The notes under the pieces are model-generated. The model did not search any database and was not told the DNA's origin. It saw nothing but the letters and a program-made list of their open reading frames with translations. The position numbers were made by a program, and so were the translations under genes. From Atrina japonica (Eukaryota > Mollusca > Bivalvia > Pterioida > Pinnidae), in NCBI GenBank assembly GCA_030159075.1, contig BROG01000075.1:1642001-1706000 (forward strand): DNA of 64,000 nt, in the 5' to 3' direction. Positions 11,932 to 23,500 of this stretch are shown piece after piece (the first letter of the stretch is position 1; each line of letters opens with the position of its first letter).

Positions 11932-12500
11932 AAAAAGGCTATGCTTAAAGTCTTTTTATTTTTTAAATGCTTTTTTGTGGTGTTGTAGTGATATATATAT
12001 ATTTTTATATATATTCCGGGTTTTTTCAAATTTTCATCACGTTTTTTAAGATATCTTAGGAAAAGACGGGGGTTGCTTGATATTTCTCATTTACTATCAA
12101 AGATGCCGCCGGGGGGCATTCATGTTCCACAAACACATCTTGTTTGATGACTATTCTGTTCACCGAAAGTTGCTTTTTGACTCTACATTATCATTTTTTT
12201 TTTGGCCATATTGGTCGGCATTTTTGAAGTCTACATTGTAGCAAGTATATGAAATGAACATACATCGGGTGTTCTGTTATTTCTAAAAGCATCGGTCGGC
12301 ATTTTATATTTGTAATAATATCTGAAAGGCTGCGCTAGTTTGAAATTAACAACGGAAGTTTACAATGTAAATTTCTTTGTCTTTGATGATGGCTTATAGC
12401 GGTGTCTAAAATTGTAGACGTTCAATTGGTTTATTATGAAAAAGCGGCATAATTTCTATAATGTTGCCGACGATGCTTATATAAATAGGGGTATCCTACG
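11932..12500. other. Spacer before the MULE transposase
   Basis: AT-rich DNA with short T-runs. I see no gene or clear terminus of the downstream transposon. Confidence 0.4.
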
Positions 12501-14452
12501 TATCCAATCATAAGTTAACCACCATGGCTTACGTGATGAGAGGTGTAAAAAAAAGGGAAAGTCTTGGTAAATAATGGATATCGGTACCAACTCAATAAGA
12601 AAAAAGGCAACTGTCTTCCACTGGAGGAGGTGTTGGCGTAAAACATGCAGGACGACCCTATCAACCAATGCATTTAATCTTGATGAAGGTCAACCGCAGA
12701 TTGAAATTAAATCGGTAAATGAACATGATCATACCCCCGAAGACAATACGCTTCGAGAAGCCGAAGCTATCAATCAAATGAAAGAAACTATCAAAGACGA
12801 CCCAACGAAGCCATTAAGAGAGGGTCTACAATGAAGTTATTGAAGGTTGCATTGATAATTACGAAGATGATGACCTGCCTGAGTTCCAGAGAGTCCGTTC
12901 CATTTTGCATAGGCAACGCGAATCGGTTCTACCCCGTATTCCTCGCAATGTCGACGATGTAAGAATAAGAGGGGAGTGGAAGAAAACCTGGTCTGGTAAA
13001 CGTTTTTTAAGTCATCATGATAACAACTGGGGGATAGCTATATTTGCTACAACAGAGAGTTTGCGCCTTTTACAAGGATGTTCTACGGTGTATGTCGATG
13101 GAACATTTAAAAGTAGCCCACATCCTTATACACAGATGGTCACAATCCATGGTAAATACATGGGCAGATTTCTTACATTTGCTTGGTCCTTGATGACGGG
13201 TAAGACCGTAGGTCATTACCGACAGTTTTTTTTCCAACACTTAAAATCCAAAGTCAGGCATGCTACTGGTAGAAGATTTCGACCCTCGCACAGTCGTGTG
13301 CGACTTTGAGACCGCTTTAAAGTTGGCTGTTGAAACTGAACTTCCGCAAAGTACGCTTTCCGCATGTTATTTTCACTTTACGCAGAGCATATGGCGTAAA
13401 ATCCAAGAAGTTGGACTAGCAAGGGCATACCGTCGAAGACGAAGAGTAAATAAACTACTACGTAAAATGATGTCCATTGGACACCTCCCTCTTCTACTCG
13501 TTCGACAGAACTTCCACATGCTTGCTAATAGTCCTGACACCTTGCGACTGCGGAACAGATACCCGGAAATTACAGATCTCCTGACTTACTTCCAGAACAC
13601 CCTATTTAGATGGAAACTTTCCACCACAGATATGGAATGTGTTCAATAGAGACAAGGACACACGGACAAATAACCTAGTCGAAGGTAAGTAATTTTAATA
13701 CTGCAAAAAGAAATTCCCTTGTAATAAATCTCTCTAGATATATAGACGCAGAAACCTTGTTGTACAACAAAAAGTGCCTTACACGGTGGTCCGCCGTTTA
13801 AATTTCCCGCGGTTGACGACCAACATAATGCCAATCTTTACCGAGAGTTCTCGTTCTTGCTTGGCAAACAATTTTGGCATATACATGTATATGTATAATT
13901 GCATATTATATGTAATGAAATTTTTACGTTCAAACGAGTCGTTTATTTCTATTAATACTGCATGGAATAGTTCCTACAAAATACACCACAAATAGGGGTT
14001 GAAGAAGTATTATTTCCTATATAATACACAGAAACTGTTGTCGATAGTTCTCATAATAGGTATAGTCCGTTTGAGTGCACTTGAGACAGATAAAAATCGT
14101 TATATTTTCCGAAAACAAAAACTGTGTACAAATAAAGTACATCAAAGTATTTCTAAATATACTACATAACACATACACAATTTTCAAAATATGGTACAAA
14201 AACTGCTAAACTGTCGTCATGAAATTACAGAAAATAATCACAATTTTCTAAGTGTACAAGGTTTAAAGTTGTGGATGGATAAATTCTGTGCAGTTACATA
14301 ACACGAGCATCCCACATATAAATAACCTTTGCTAAAATCGCGAAAAACTGTCTCAACTCAAACTGTTTTCAGTGATATGCATTTTTATGCAAGTCTTGGC
14401 ATTTAATAAGAGGAATGAAGAAGAGGAGCGATAACTCTGGGTATTGATATAT

Positions 14453-14588
14453 TGCACGTACGGAGGCTTTTTGGGCTGCATCAGTATGTTTTTTATAATT
14501 TTAATTAATAAATTTTTAATTTGTTATAACAAACTATAAAAAAAACTTAATACTGATGCGGACCTAGTAAGCTTCCTGTATGTGCGGG
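14453..14588. mobile_element. Foldback element in MULE intron
   Basis: The left arm (CACGTACGGAGGCT, GCATCAGTAT, TTTTTTATA) is the imperfect inverse of the right arm (TATAAAAAAAAC, ATACTGATGC, AGCTTCCTGTATGTG). Arms are about 55 bp around an AT-rich centre. Confidence 0.6.
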
Positions 14589-14599
14589 CCAAGGTCGGA

Positions 14600-14905
14600 G
14601 GCCTGTGAAGTTGGCTGTGAGTTGGGAATTGGGTATCCAACACATTCGTGAATTCACAGCTACAACCTAATTCCCAATCAGCTGGATATTGAGTATTCAT
14701 GGGGATTGGTAATTTACAAATTCCCAGCTACAGGCAAATTCCCAGCCAGCTGTGAATTAGGTGTTCAAGATCTGGATTTGAATACCCAACTACAGGTGAA
14801 TTTCCAGCCAACTTGGAATTGGGTTGTAGCTGGGTATTCAAATTCAGAATAAGTTGCATATATTTTGAAAACCCTTTCCCAGCTGGCTGGAAATTCACAA
14901 AATAT
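14600..14905. repeat. Interleaved direct and inverted repeats
   Basis: Short blocks of the type GAATTGGGTATTCAA / TTGAATACCCAATTC and TTCCCAGCCAGCTG / CAGCTGGCTGGAA recur in both orientations across 300 bp, giving a strongly self-complementary segment. Confidence 0.65.
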
Positions 14906-15464
14906 AAGTCCATTAATGTCTACTCAAATACTTAGGCCCCTACGTTGACTTGTCAGATTAAGATTTTCGATTACACACTAGTGCCGACCCAGGACGGTCA
15001 CTTGGATGATAAAGCAAATCAATTGGTGTGGTTAACCGGTTAGTTACGGGCCCAATCTCCCAAAAAGCGCAAAAAGCAGTGTAATAAAATGGAAAAATAA
15101 AAAGGTAATTATATTTATTGCATTTATGTTGCATTTCAGGTTTCCACTCCCAGTGGAACAGCAGCGTTGGGTGTAAGCATCCATCAATTTGGATCTTTAT
15201 CAGAAAACTAAAAGATGCAGAGCGTCTGCAAAAAATTACCCTGAGGGCAGCCATGAGAGGGGAACATGCACCACGCACGAGGCGAAAGTGGCGTAGACTT
15301 CAACGGCAAATATCTAACATTAAACTGCAGTACAACTGGCCAAAGAAATATATCTGAATATTGGAATGGAATAAGCCATTGCATAAAACATTATCGCTGA
15401 AGTGTTTACTATGTGATACTCTGCCATGCAAATCATGAAACTGATGCATGCACTCAGCTCAGAT

Positions 15465-15766
15465 CTGCCATCGAGTTACGACTTACGACTTTTATGATGT
15501 TGACATAATTTTGTGAATATGTCGACATAATATGAGAAGATTCGACATCTTGGAAAAAGATGTCGACATCTTAGAAAAAGATGTCGACTTATAAATTCAA
15601 TATGCCGCGATAATTATCTAGCAAGTCGGCGTTACTATCTCGACAAAGTTGAATTAATAAGTCGACATCTTTCTCTATGATGTCGACATATCATATTGTC
15701 GACATAATCACAAAATTATGTCAACATCCGTAAGTCGTAACTCGATGGCAGAAATATGCCACCATA
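15465..15766. mobile_element. Palindromic MITE with GTCGACAT-rich interior
   Basis: The left CTGCCATCGAGTTACGACTT matches the right AGTCGTAACTCGATGGCAG in inverse. Inside, ATGTCGACAT and TTATGTCGACATAA motifs repeat in both orientations. The right end continues to GCAGAAATATGCCACCATA, the same outer terminus as the element at 16049-16356; the left outer end appears lost. Confidence 0.7.
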
Positions 15767-16048
15767 CAGAAGTCTTTTGTGTTGAACTTTTTGCCGATCA
15801 TTTAATACTTGCTAAAATTCCTATCTTCTGAACATTCATACGCATTATCCATACCATTTCTTGTGCTTGGTTATTTAACAAAATCATCGGAAACTCGCAA
15901 CATGTTGCGATTCATCTTTTTTTCTTCAGTTATAAATACTGGTTGCGATTTTCCGACTTTGCTACTGGTCAGTACTGTTTCCACCGTATAGTTGATATTT
16001 CAGAACTACGGTAATTTCTCCATTAAAAGCTAATATTTCAAAAGATTG

Positions 16049-16356
16049 TATGGTGGTATACTTCTGCCATCTACATGCGAGTTATTTTTCTACCGATTAT
16101 GTCAACATGCAACTTATAAATTATGTCAACATGCAACTTATTTATGTCAACATGGTAAGTTGCATGTTGACATGAATAAGTTACATGTTAACATAATTAT
16201 TTGCATGTTAACATATTTATCTTGCATATTGACATAAATGTCATATGTGGGCATAAAACAAACTTTTTTGCTTTTGTTTTCTTATTTTTATCTTGCATGT
16301 CAACATAATCATTGGGAAAACAACTTGCATGTAGATGGCAGAAGTATGCCACCATA
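16049..16356. mobile_element. MITE with 30-bp TIRs (TATGGTGG...)
   Basis: The TIRs at 16049-16078 and 16327-16356 are 30 bp with one mismatch, starting TATGGTGGTATACTTCTGCC. The interior has about six ATGTCAACATGCAAGTT-like motifs in both orientations. Length 308 bp, non-coding. The target duplication is uncertain; AGATTG/GGATTG flank the ends imperfectly. Confidence 0.85.
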
Positions 16357-16604
16357 GGATTGACATGACTTGTGTCAACGATACACTACTGCTTTTAAAG
16401 TCCTACGAAAAATAAATATCTTAAAAACGGAAATAGTTGACACCATTTATACAACTAAATCCAATCGAAGCTGGAAATTACATGTGGGCAATTTTTGCCT
16501 ATTTTTCACTTTCTAATTTATAGCAAGTTGATTCTCAGATCATACATGTACCATTTCCAAGCCACATCTATGTTTACAGATAATTTAATTCCTCTTAAGA
16601 CATT

Positions 16605-16925
16605 AAAAGCTACCGCGGGTTTCCTGGCTGAAATATATGGTGGCTGATTTTTGCTATTTGTAATTTCGTTTTTGTTGCTCCGACGTCACGATAATTTTCG
16701 TCTTTTCGCCCCGCTAACTGTCGTCTTTTCGCCCCGCTAATTATTGTCCCGACATAACGATGATCGTCGTGATCTTTTCTCCTTCGCCAATAAAAAAAAC
16801 GAAGATTACCATTATTTCGGGCGACAAAACGAAATAACGACATGTCCACCGTTGAAATACAAAACCATGTAGCGCAAACAGTAAAAAAATAACCCAAGTG
16901 GATGTGGGTCGCATACCTGAGCACT
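16605..16925. repeat. Short repeats around GTCGTCTTTTCGCCCCGCTA
   Basis: A 24-bp direct duplication at about 16697 and 16721, with inverted CGAAATAACGAC / GTCGT... elements. The 104-codon minus-strand frame here looks like noncoding repeat DNA and not a gene. Confidence 0.45.
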
Positions 16926-17037
16926 ATCCATATGTTCAGTCAGAAGCCAGTGCGGCCATATTTGATAAGTAGAAAACTAGTTGCTTCCCGTCAAGTTTCG
17001 ATGAACTCGCTGCAGAGGAGAAGCAGTGTCACCACGC

Positions 17038-17217
17038 AATTTGTAATAACGACACAATTTGTAATAAAAATTTCAAAATCAGAGAATTATTTTTAAAATA
17101 GGGGAAAATGTTTGGGATGACCGTCTTAAGACACAATTTGACCAATTTAATGGAGAAAAGATGGGTTTGAACCCAATAAGATGGCTTTTAAAAAGTTATT
17201 ACAAATTGCGTGGTGAC
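17038..17217. mobile_element. Small MITE with perfect 23-bp TIRs
   Basis: The arms at 17038-17060 and 17195-17217 are exact inverse copies (start GTCACCACGCAATTTG). The flanks GCAGT / CAGACACTGC extend the similarity. Length 180 bp, no coding. Confidence 0.85.
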
Positions 17218-17580
17218 AAAGCAGACACTGCGTCAAATATTTAAGTGACTTTTTGTTCTGTTTAATCCTCTTGATAGCCATGAGATTTAACTGTCGGACT
17301 ATCGGACCATCGGACCGTCACGATCAAAAGTCAAACGCCAGGTTGGCTCGTGCTTGATAATTACATGTAAATGTATGTCGATATACATATAAAAATCTGA
17401 AGTGGTCATTTATCTAGCCAACATTATTTCTGAATTCCTGGTGTGAAATTAAAATTCGTAAAATCATTTTTCATGGAAAGTCGGATTCGGCATACCAGTA
17501 ACCCACTTATATTAGTCTGGCTACCCTAATCTATCGCCGACACATTTCGAAAGTTCATCAGAACACCTGTTCACTAAAAT

Positions 17581-20500
17581 ATGCCACTAAAAACCATCCC
17601 AAAATGTTTGTCACCAGATCTTCTGTACGTTTTAGCGAAAATGGGACACGGTGATGAAATTGGTAATGCGTGTCAAAAAAGTTGAATATACGTATTTTGA
17701 ACCTCTGATTACTCTGAACTCCAGCTGAGCCTGATCATGGGTGGTGACAGTTTCAGTGAGGCCAATGTTTGTGCACAGAAGCCTGTCCTCTGTCCTTTTA
17801 TTCTTTCCTCATTTTAGAGAATAGGCTATATAAATTAATTGTTGATGCCCATATGGACTGAAATTCGGGTCCCTTTGGTCTGTCCCGGATGAACAGTAGG
17901 CCAATTTTTAGTTGTTCATTCCGTTCAGTTTTGTCGAAATAGTTTATCATCAGATCACGTGACTTCAACTGAAAGTCGGGCATGGTCCTTTCCGGTTTTG
18001 AAATATTTACATTGATGACATTCACGGATTTTTTGCTTTGGTTCATTTTCGAGGAATTAATTAGATTTTCTCTCTTCTAAAAATGACAAGTGCCACCTCT
18101 TTTCCTGTAGTTTGTTTTTCAAATCTGGCACCCTACCGATCACTGCATGACATACATATTCCAGATCACATATGCGATAGCCTGCTTGACCAGAAGTTAT
18201 GTTTCCTTGTTAGAGTATCAACAAACAATTTTATTTCCACTTCTTGGTTCCAATCCATCCTTTCATATGAGATGTCTGAACCAGGGGGATTTTGACAGGT
18301 CAAACATGTATTTCAGAACAATTTTCTTCATTTCTTGGACTGATAAATAATAAAACGTGTACATACTGTAGGTATTTTTAATCCATCCAAGTAAATAATT
18401 TTAGAAATCAACACTTTAAATTATGTTTTTTAGAATGTATAACTTTACGATGGTACATTATGATCCAAAATGTTTTTTTATTTTATGTTTGAAAAAAAAA
18501 TTCTCGAGAAAACAAAGTTTTAGTTGGTTTTCCGGAGATAATATTTCACCCATTCAAAAGTTATCTTTGGGAAGACAAAAAATCAGTTTTGTATTAACAG
18601 TGTTTACACCATGATCATTCTATTGAAAACGGTGTATGAAATTATATTTAGCATGTTTAGTTTTAGTGTTTTCAAACAGGCAGAATTCTTAATCACTGAT
18701 TTTTTTTCTAGTGCTAGCTGATGCCCATTTTCCAACATCTTCAGTTTGTCAGAGTGGACCAAAAGAAGTTCGTGCAGATGGTAATTTTCATTATGATTCT
18801 ATAAATATTCTCTGTCACCAGTTAGTGGGGGAAAGTTCCGTGTAATTTGGAGTTACCGTGCTAAAATCTGGCAAAATTGGTCTTCTGACACTGAACATTT
18901 TTTTTCTCTTAATAAAACCATTATGCCCAAACATACCGGTACATTTATGAATCACCCACAATGAGATTTTGGGGCTTAAAAGAATTTTGAGTTTTGTTGT
19001 TGTTATTTTTAAATAGTTCTGTTTATTCATATTTGTATGATAAAATTGTGTACCTAATTTAACATGTAGGCTCACATGGGGTAAATTTTCTGGTATATTT
19101 TGAGATACTCCAAATTCTTTAAGTGAATCCAAGTGACCCATGCAGAAAAAATGGCAAAACAATGACATGAATATTTCAGCTTCAGTGTATCTGTATTGTT
19201 TTACCCATGTAGTTATATTCAAGAGAATAATTACTTTTACTTCAAAAATAAAATTCTGACCTTAATCAGGCCATTTGCCATAGTTTCCATGGTGGCTGCC
19301 CCATATTCAGCTCCATTCTAAATGCAAAATACATGTGCACAGATTGCGACCATAATGAAAAAATGAATTAATGCAAGGGAAACTGCATTAAAAATGAAAT
19401 ACCAATGCATTGAGATTTACATGTGTGGAAACTTTTTTTCCCCAGTTACAAATAAATTTACATTAAAATTCCCTATTGGTTTGTCAATGGCATTTTCCTA
19501 AACTTGACAGAAAAAGTCTTTTTACTACCTGAAAATCTTTAATGAATTTCCAATCATTTATACAGGCATGGATATTCCAACTCTACTGGATGGCATTCTG
19601 CAGCTTTTACCTTTGGATGCTTATGTTGATAAACCTGTAAGTTTTCATTAGTCCTACGCCAGTTGTTCCTGGGGCAGGGGACTATATTTTGGGGTTGTGT
19701 CCATCACCCACCCTTTTGCCATATCTTATTTCTTCAACTAGTTTTCAAGAGAGGGTACATGTTGGGTTAAAACCAAAATTTCAAAAAAGTTTCAAAATTG
19801 ATTGTCATCAATCTATATTTGTAGAACAAGGATATGGAATAGTGGTTTTTTTTTTTAAATATCTTATTTTTTTCACAGCAGGTTCCTTATCACATTAATT
19901 GGACAGTGTTATTTATGGTTCAATGTTGTAGAATTGTGATGCTTTATTTAAAGAAAAAATATTTCACTTTAAAATTTTTAGCTCATGTAAGCAGAATGCT
20001 CAGTGATAATTTTCTGATTAAAAGTTAGCCATTGTTTAGCTTATCAACTTTAAACATTTTTACTCCTCCTTAAGAACCACTGAACCAATTTCAACAATTT
20101 AAAAAGTTGGTACATGCATCTCTGTGTGAATGGGATTCAAGTTTGTTCAAAGGAAGGATCATGCATTTTCCCCATTAAGGGGAGATAATAAAAAATAACT
20201 TTAAAAATCTTCTCTGGAACAATTGATCCATATAAAATAAAATAGTATGTTTAACTTTAAATGTGATTTTGGCATGCTATACCCCTGGACCTCTTGTTTT
20301 TTTTTTTTTGTGTGTGTTCTTTTTCCTTTTTAAGTGTAGTTGTATCAATGCCATAGATACATGCAATAGTTTTTGTATTACATGTGTATTCAGTTGTTTT
20401 ATGAATCCCTTATTTCCACAGGTGGCTTTGATGGATCCAGTGCCAAGTGATAAGGAAGCAGGAATTGAGATACCAGTATGGGACCAATACACAGAAATTG

Positions 20501-23500
20501 TTAAAAAGCATGAAGGACCAACAGTAATATTTTGACTTTTTCTGCCTATGTGATTACCATATTCAACCCAATAAGCGCCCAGGGCACTACAAAAATAGGA
20601 AAAAGAGGCGGGTTTTTATCAGGACCAATTACTAGTCATAGTGACATAAAGTAGTTAATTTTTATAAAGGGGGGTGGTGTCAGAGATAAACTGTTACAAG
20701 GCACAGTAGTAAAGTTGTTGTAGTTAATACTGACCAAACCTATCAACATTCTATCAACATTCTTCTTTTTTTTTGGGGGGGGGCTAGAGATAAACTGTTA
20801 CTTATGTTTTTCTGGTCCACATCTCCTTGTAAACCGACCAGAAAAGATTCTCGATTGTTCATAAAGAAAAATGGGGGAGGGGCACTGAAAAGGACATGGG
20901 TATTTATTGGATCCAATACAGTATATAGAGGATATTTGACAATTGTTTTTGAATAACATGTTTATTACATCTAGTGAGGCAGGAGAATACATATTTAACA
21001 CAAGTGCATAGTGTTATATATGTATTCTCCTGCCTCACTTGATGTAATACACAGGTTATTCAAAAACAATTGTCAAATATTCTATTTATTACATTTTTCA
21101 GTTAATTTTCGTCTGGCCCTTGATTTATGCTACCTGATGTTCTGACAAGACTACCATATGGTTTGTGAAATGTAAACAAACCAGGTTTTGATTGAAATAC
21201 ATCACTTGACTGCAACTATGCATTTAAAATTTCTGAAAAAGTGTAATTTATTGTGTAAATTAATTTTAACAAGACTACCATATGGTTTGTGAAATGTAAA
21301 CAAACCAGGTTTTGATTGAAATACATCACTTGACTGCAACTATGCATTTAAAGTTTCTGAAAAAGTGTAATTTATTGTGTAAATTAATTTTAAGTATCAT
21401 TCATATACTTTCTATAATATTGAGGCCTGGTGAGTTTGTAGGTTACTACAGAATTTGAAGTTGGCTTTCATTTTTCCATTGAGAGCTTACACACTCCATC
21501 TAAACATAATATTATCCGCTTTTTAGTTGACACAGAACAAGTCTGTGCAGAGCCATTTTGTTTAGTTTCAATATGGCGTTATAAATAGTTCATGAATATC
21601 CCTCATTGATACATCATATCTACATTACATGTTCAAAAGCTTTTACCACTGCATCACCATTTATTGGCATTTGCTAGCAAATGTGATCAGTTTATAATCA
21701 AACAATGAATTGACAATTATCATTACATTATAGATGAGATTAATTAATAAGATTTTCATTAGTGGCCTGGCACTGTATTTTGATTGGCTTAATGAAAAAT
21801 ATTGATATTTTTCATTAAGCCAATCAAAATACAGTAAAATCAATGAACAACAGTGAAAAATAAAGCTTTTAATTAATTGATAAATTTAATAAAAAATGTA
21901 ATAATATTTTTTCTGTTCCAGTTTTTCACTGATATGGGAATGACATCAGCAGTAGGTTAAGTGCCACAAATATGGAACTCTGCTATGGACCTACACCAAT
22001 TCTGTGAGAGTGCATTTTAGCTTACCGGGGTCAATAGATTAGTGATGTCATTGTAAGAGTGGCACATTTAGGTCCATAGCCTAAGTCCAAATATTTAGCC
22101 CTGTATCAATTTTCCGTATGTTTGTGTAAGAGATCTATCATATGTGGAATTTAAAACACTCGGCTCAATACGAGATCTATCCTAGATGGAATTTAAAATT
22201 CCAGTCCTACAATTTTCTTTATTTATATATCAAGAACACAACATCTGACTAGCTCAGTCTAAAGTTTTTGCTTATAGAGTGTGTATTAATTCAATTGTTT
22301 TAATATCATTTCAGATTTCATTTGAATTTGTGGAAAGATTTGCATTTTATGACAGAGCAAAGAAAGCTTTTGCTGTTGTACATACTGGGTAGGTTTATGT
22401 ATGTTTGTATATTCTGGATAGGTTTGTGTATGTTTGTATATATACTGGGTAGGTGTGTTTATGTCTGTATATGCTGGGTAATTATTTGTATGTTTGTATA
22501 TACTTGGTAAGTGTGTGTATGTTTGTATATACTGGGTAGGTGTGTGTATATTTGTATATACTGGGTAATTATGTGTATATTTGTAAATACTGGGTAAGTG
22601 TGTATGTTTGTATATACTGGGTAGATTTGTGTATGTTTGTACATGCTTTGTAAGTTTGTGTATGTTTGTATATACTGTGTAGGTGTGCGTATATTTGTAT
22701 ATACTGGGTAGATATGTGTATGTTTGTATATACTGGGTAGATATGTGTATGTTTGTGTATACTGGGTAATTATGTGTATGTTTGTATATACTGGGTAGAT
22801 TTGTGTATGTTTGTATATACTGGGTAGATTTGTGTATGTTTGTACATGCTGGGTAGGTTTGTTTATGTGTGTATATACTGGGTAGGTTTGTGTATGTTTG
22901 TATATACTGGGTAATTATATGTATGTTTTTATATACTGGGTAGGTGTGTTTATGTATATACTGGGTAGGTTTATGTATGTTTGTACATGCTGGGTAGGTT
23001 TGTGTATGTTTGTAATACTGGGTAGGTGTGTGTATGCTTGTATATACTAGTTAGGTGTATGTATATTTGTATATACTGGGTAGATTTGTGTATACTGGGT
23101 AATTATGTGTATGTTTGTATATACTGGGTAAGTGTGTGTATGTTTGTATATACATGTACTGGGTAGATTTGTGTATGTTTGTACATGCTGGGTAGGTTTG
23201 TGTATGTTTGTATATCCTGGGTAAGTGTGTGTATGTTTGTATATATTGGGTAGATTTGTGTATGTTTGACATGCTAGGTAAGTTTGTGTATGTTTGTATA
23301 TACTGGGTAGGTATGTGTATGTTTGTATATACTGGGTAGGTATGTGTATGTTTGTATATACTTGGTAGGTATGTGTATGTTTGTATATACTGGGTAGGTA
23401 TGTGTATATTTGTATATACTGGGTAGGTATGTGTATGTTTGTATATACTGGGTAGGTATGTGTATGTTTGTATATACTGGGTAGATATGTGTATATTTGT

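Larger units (their letters stand above)
12510..15412 (+). pseudogene. MULE (Mutator-like) transposase with FLYWCH zinc finger, two exons, broken
   Basis: Exon 1 (about 12510-13682) starts with FLYWCH-like pieces: HWRRCWRKTCRTTL then EHDHTPED, supplying the C-C-H-H ligands. A DDE-type MULE domain follows: VYVDGTFKSSPHPYTQMVTI (first Asp) and VVCDFETALKLAVE (second Asp), then CYFHFTQSIWRK. The exon ends at LVEG with donor GTAAGT. Exon 2 begins at 15140 after CATTTCAG and gives HPSIWIFIRKLKD and TRRKWRRLQRQI, the usual MULE C-terminal region. Frameshifts occur near 12823, 13245-13260 and 13625 and at the very end, so the copy is dead. The ~1.46-kb intron is supported by the reading-frame match across it. 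It is a possible former source of the MULE-like MITEs at 2366 and 31622, but no shared ends were identified. Confidence 0.85.

Noticed and set aside
16610..16924. 104-codon minus-strand frame
   Set aside because: Contains duplicated and inverted short repeats and no recognisable motif; noncoding repeat more likely.
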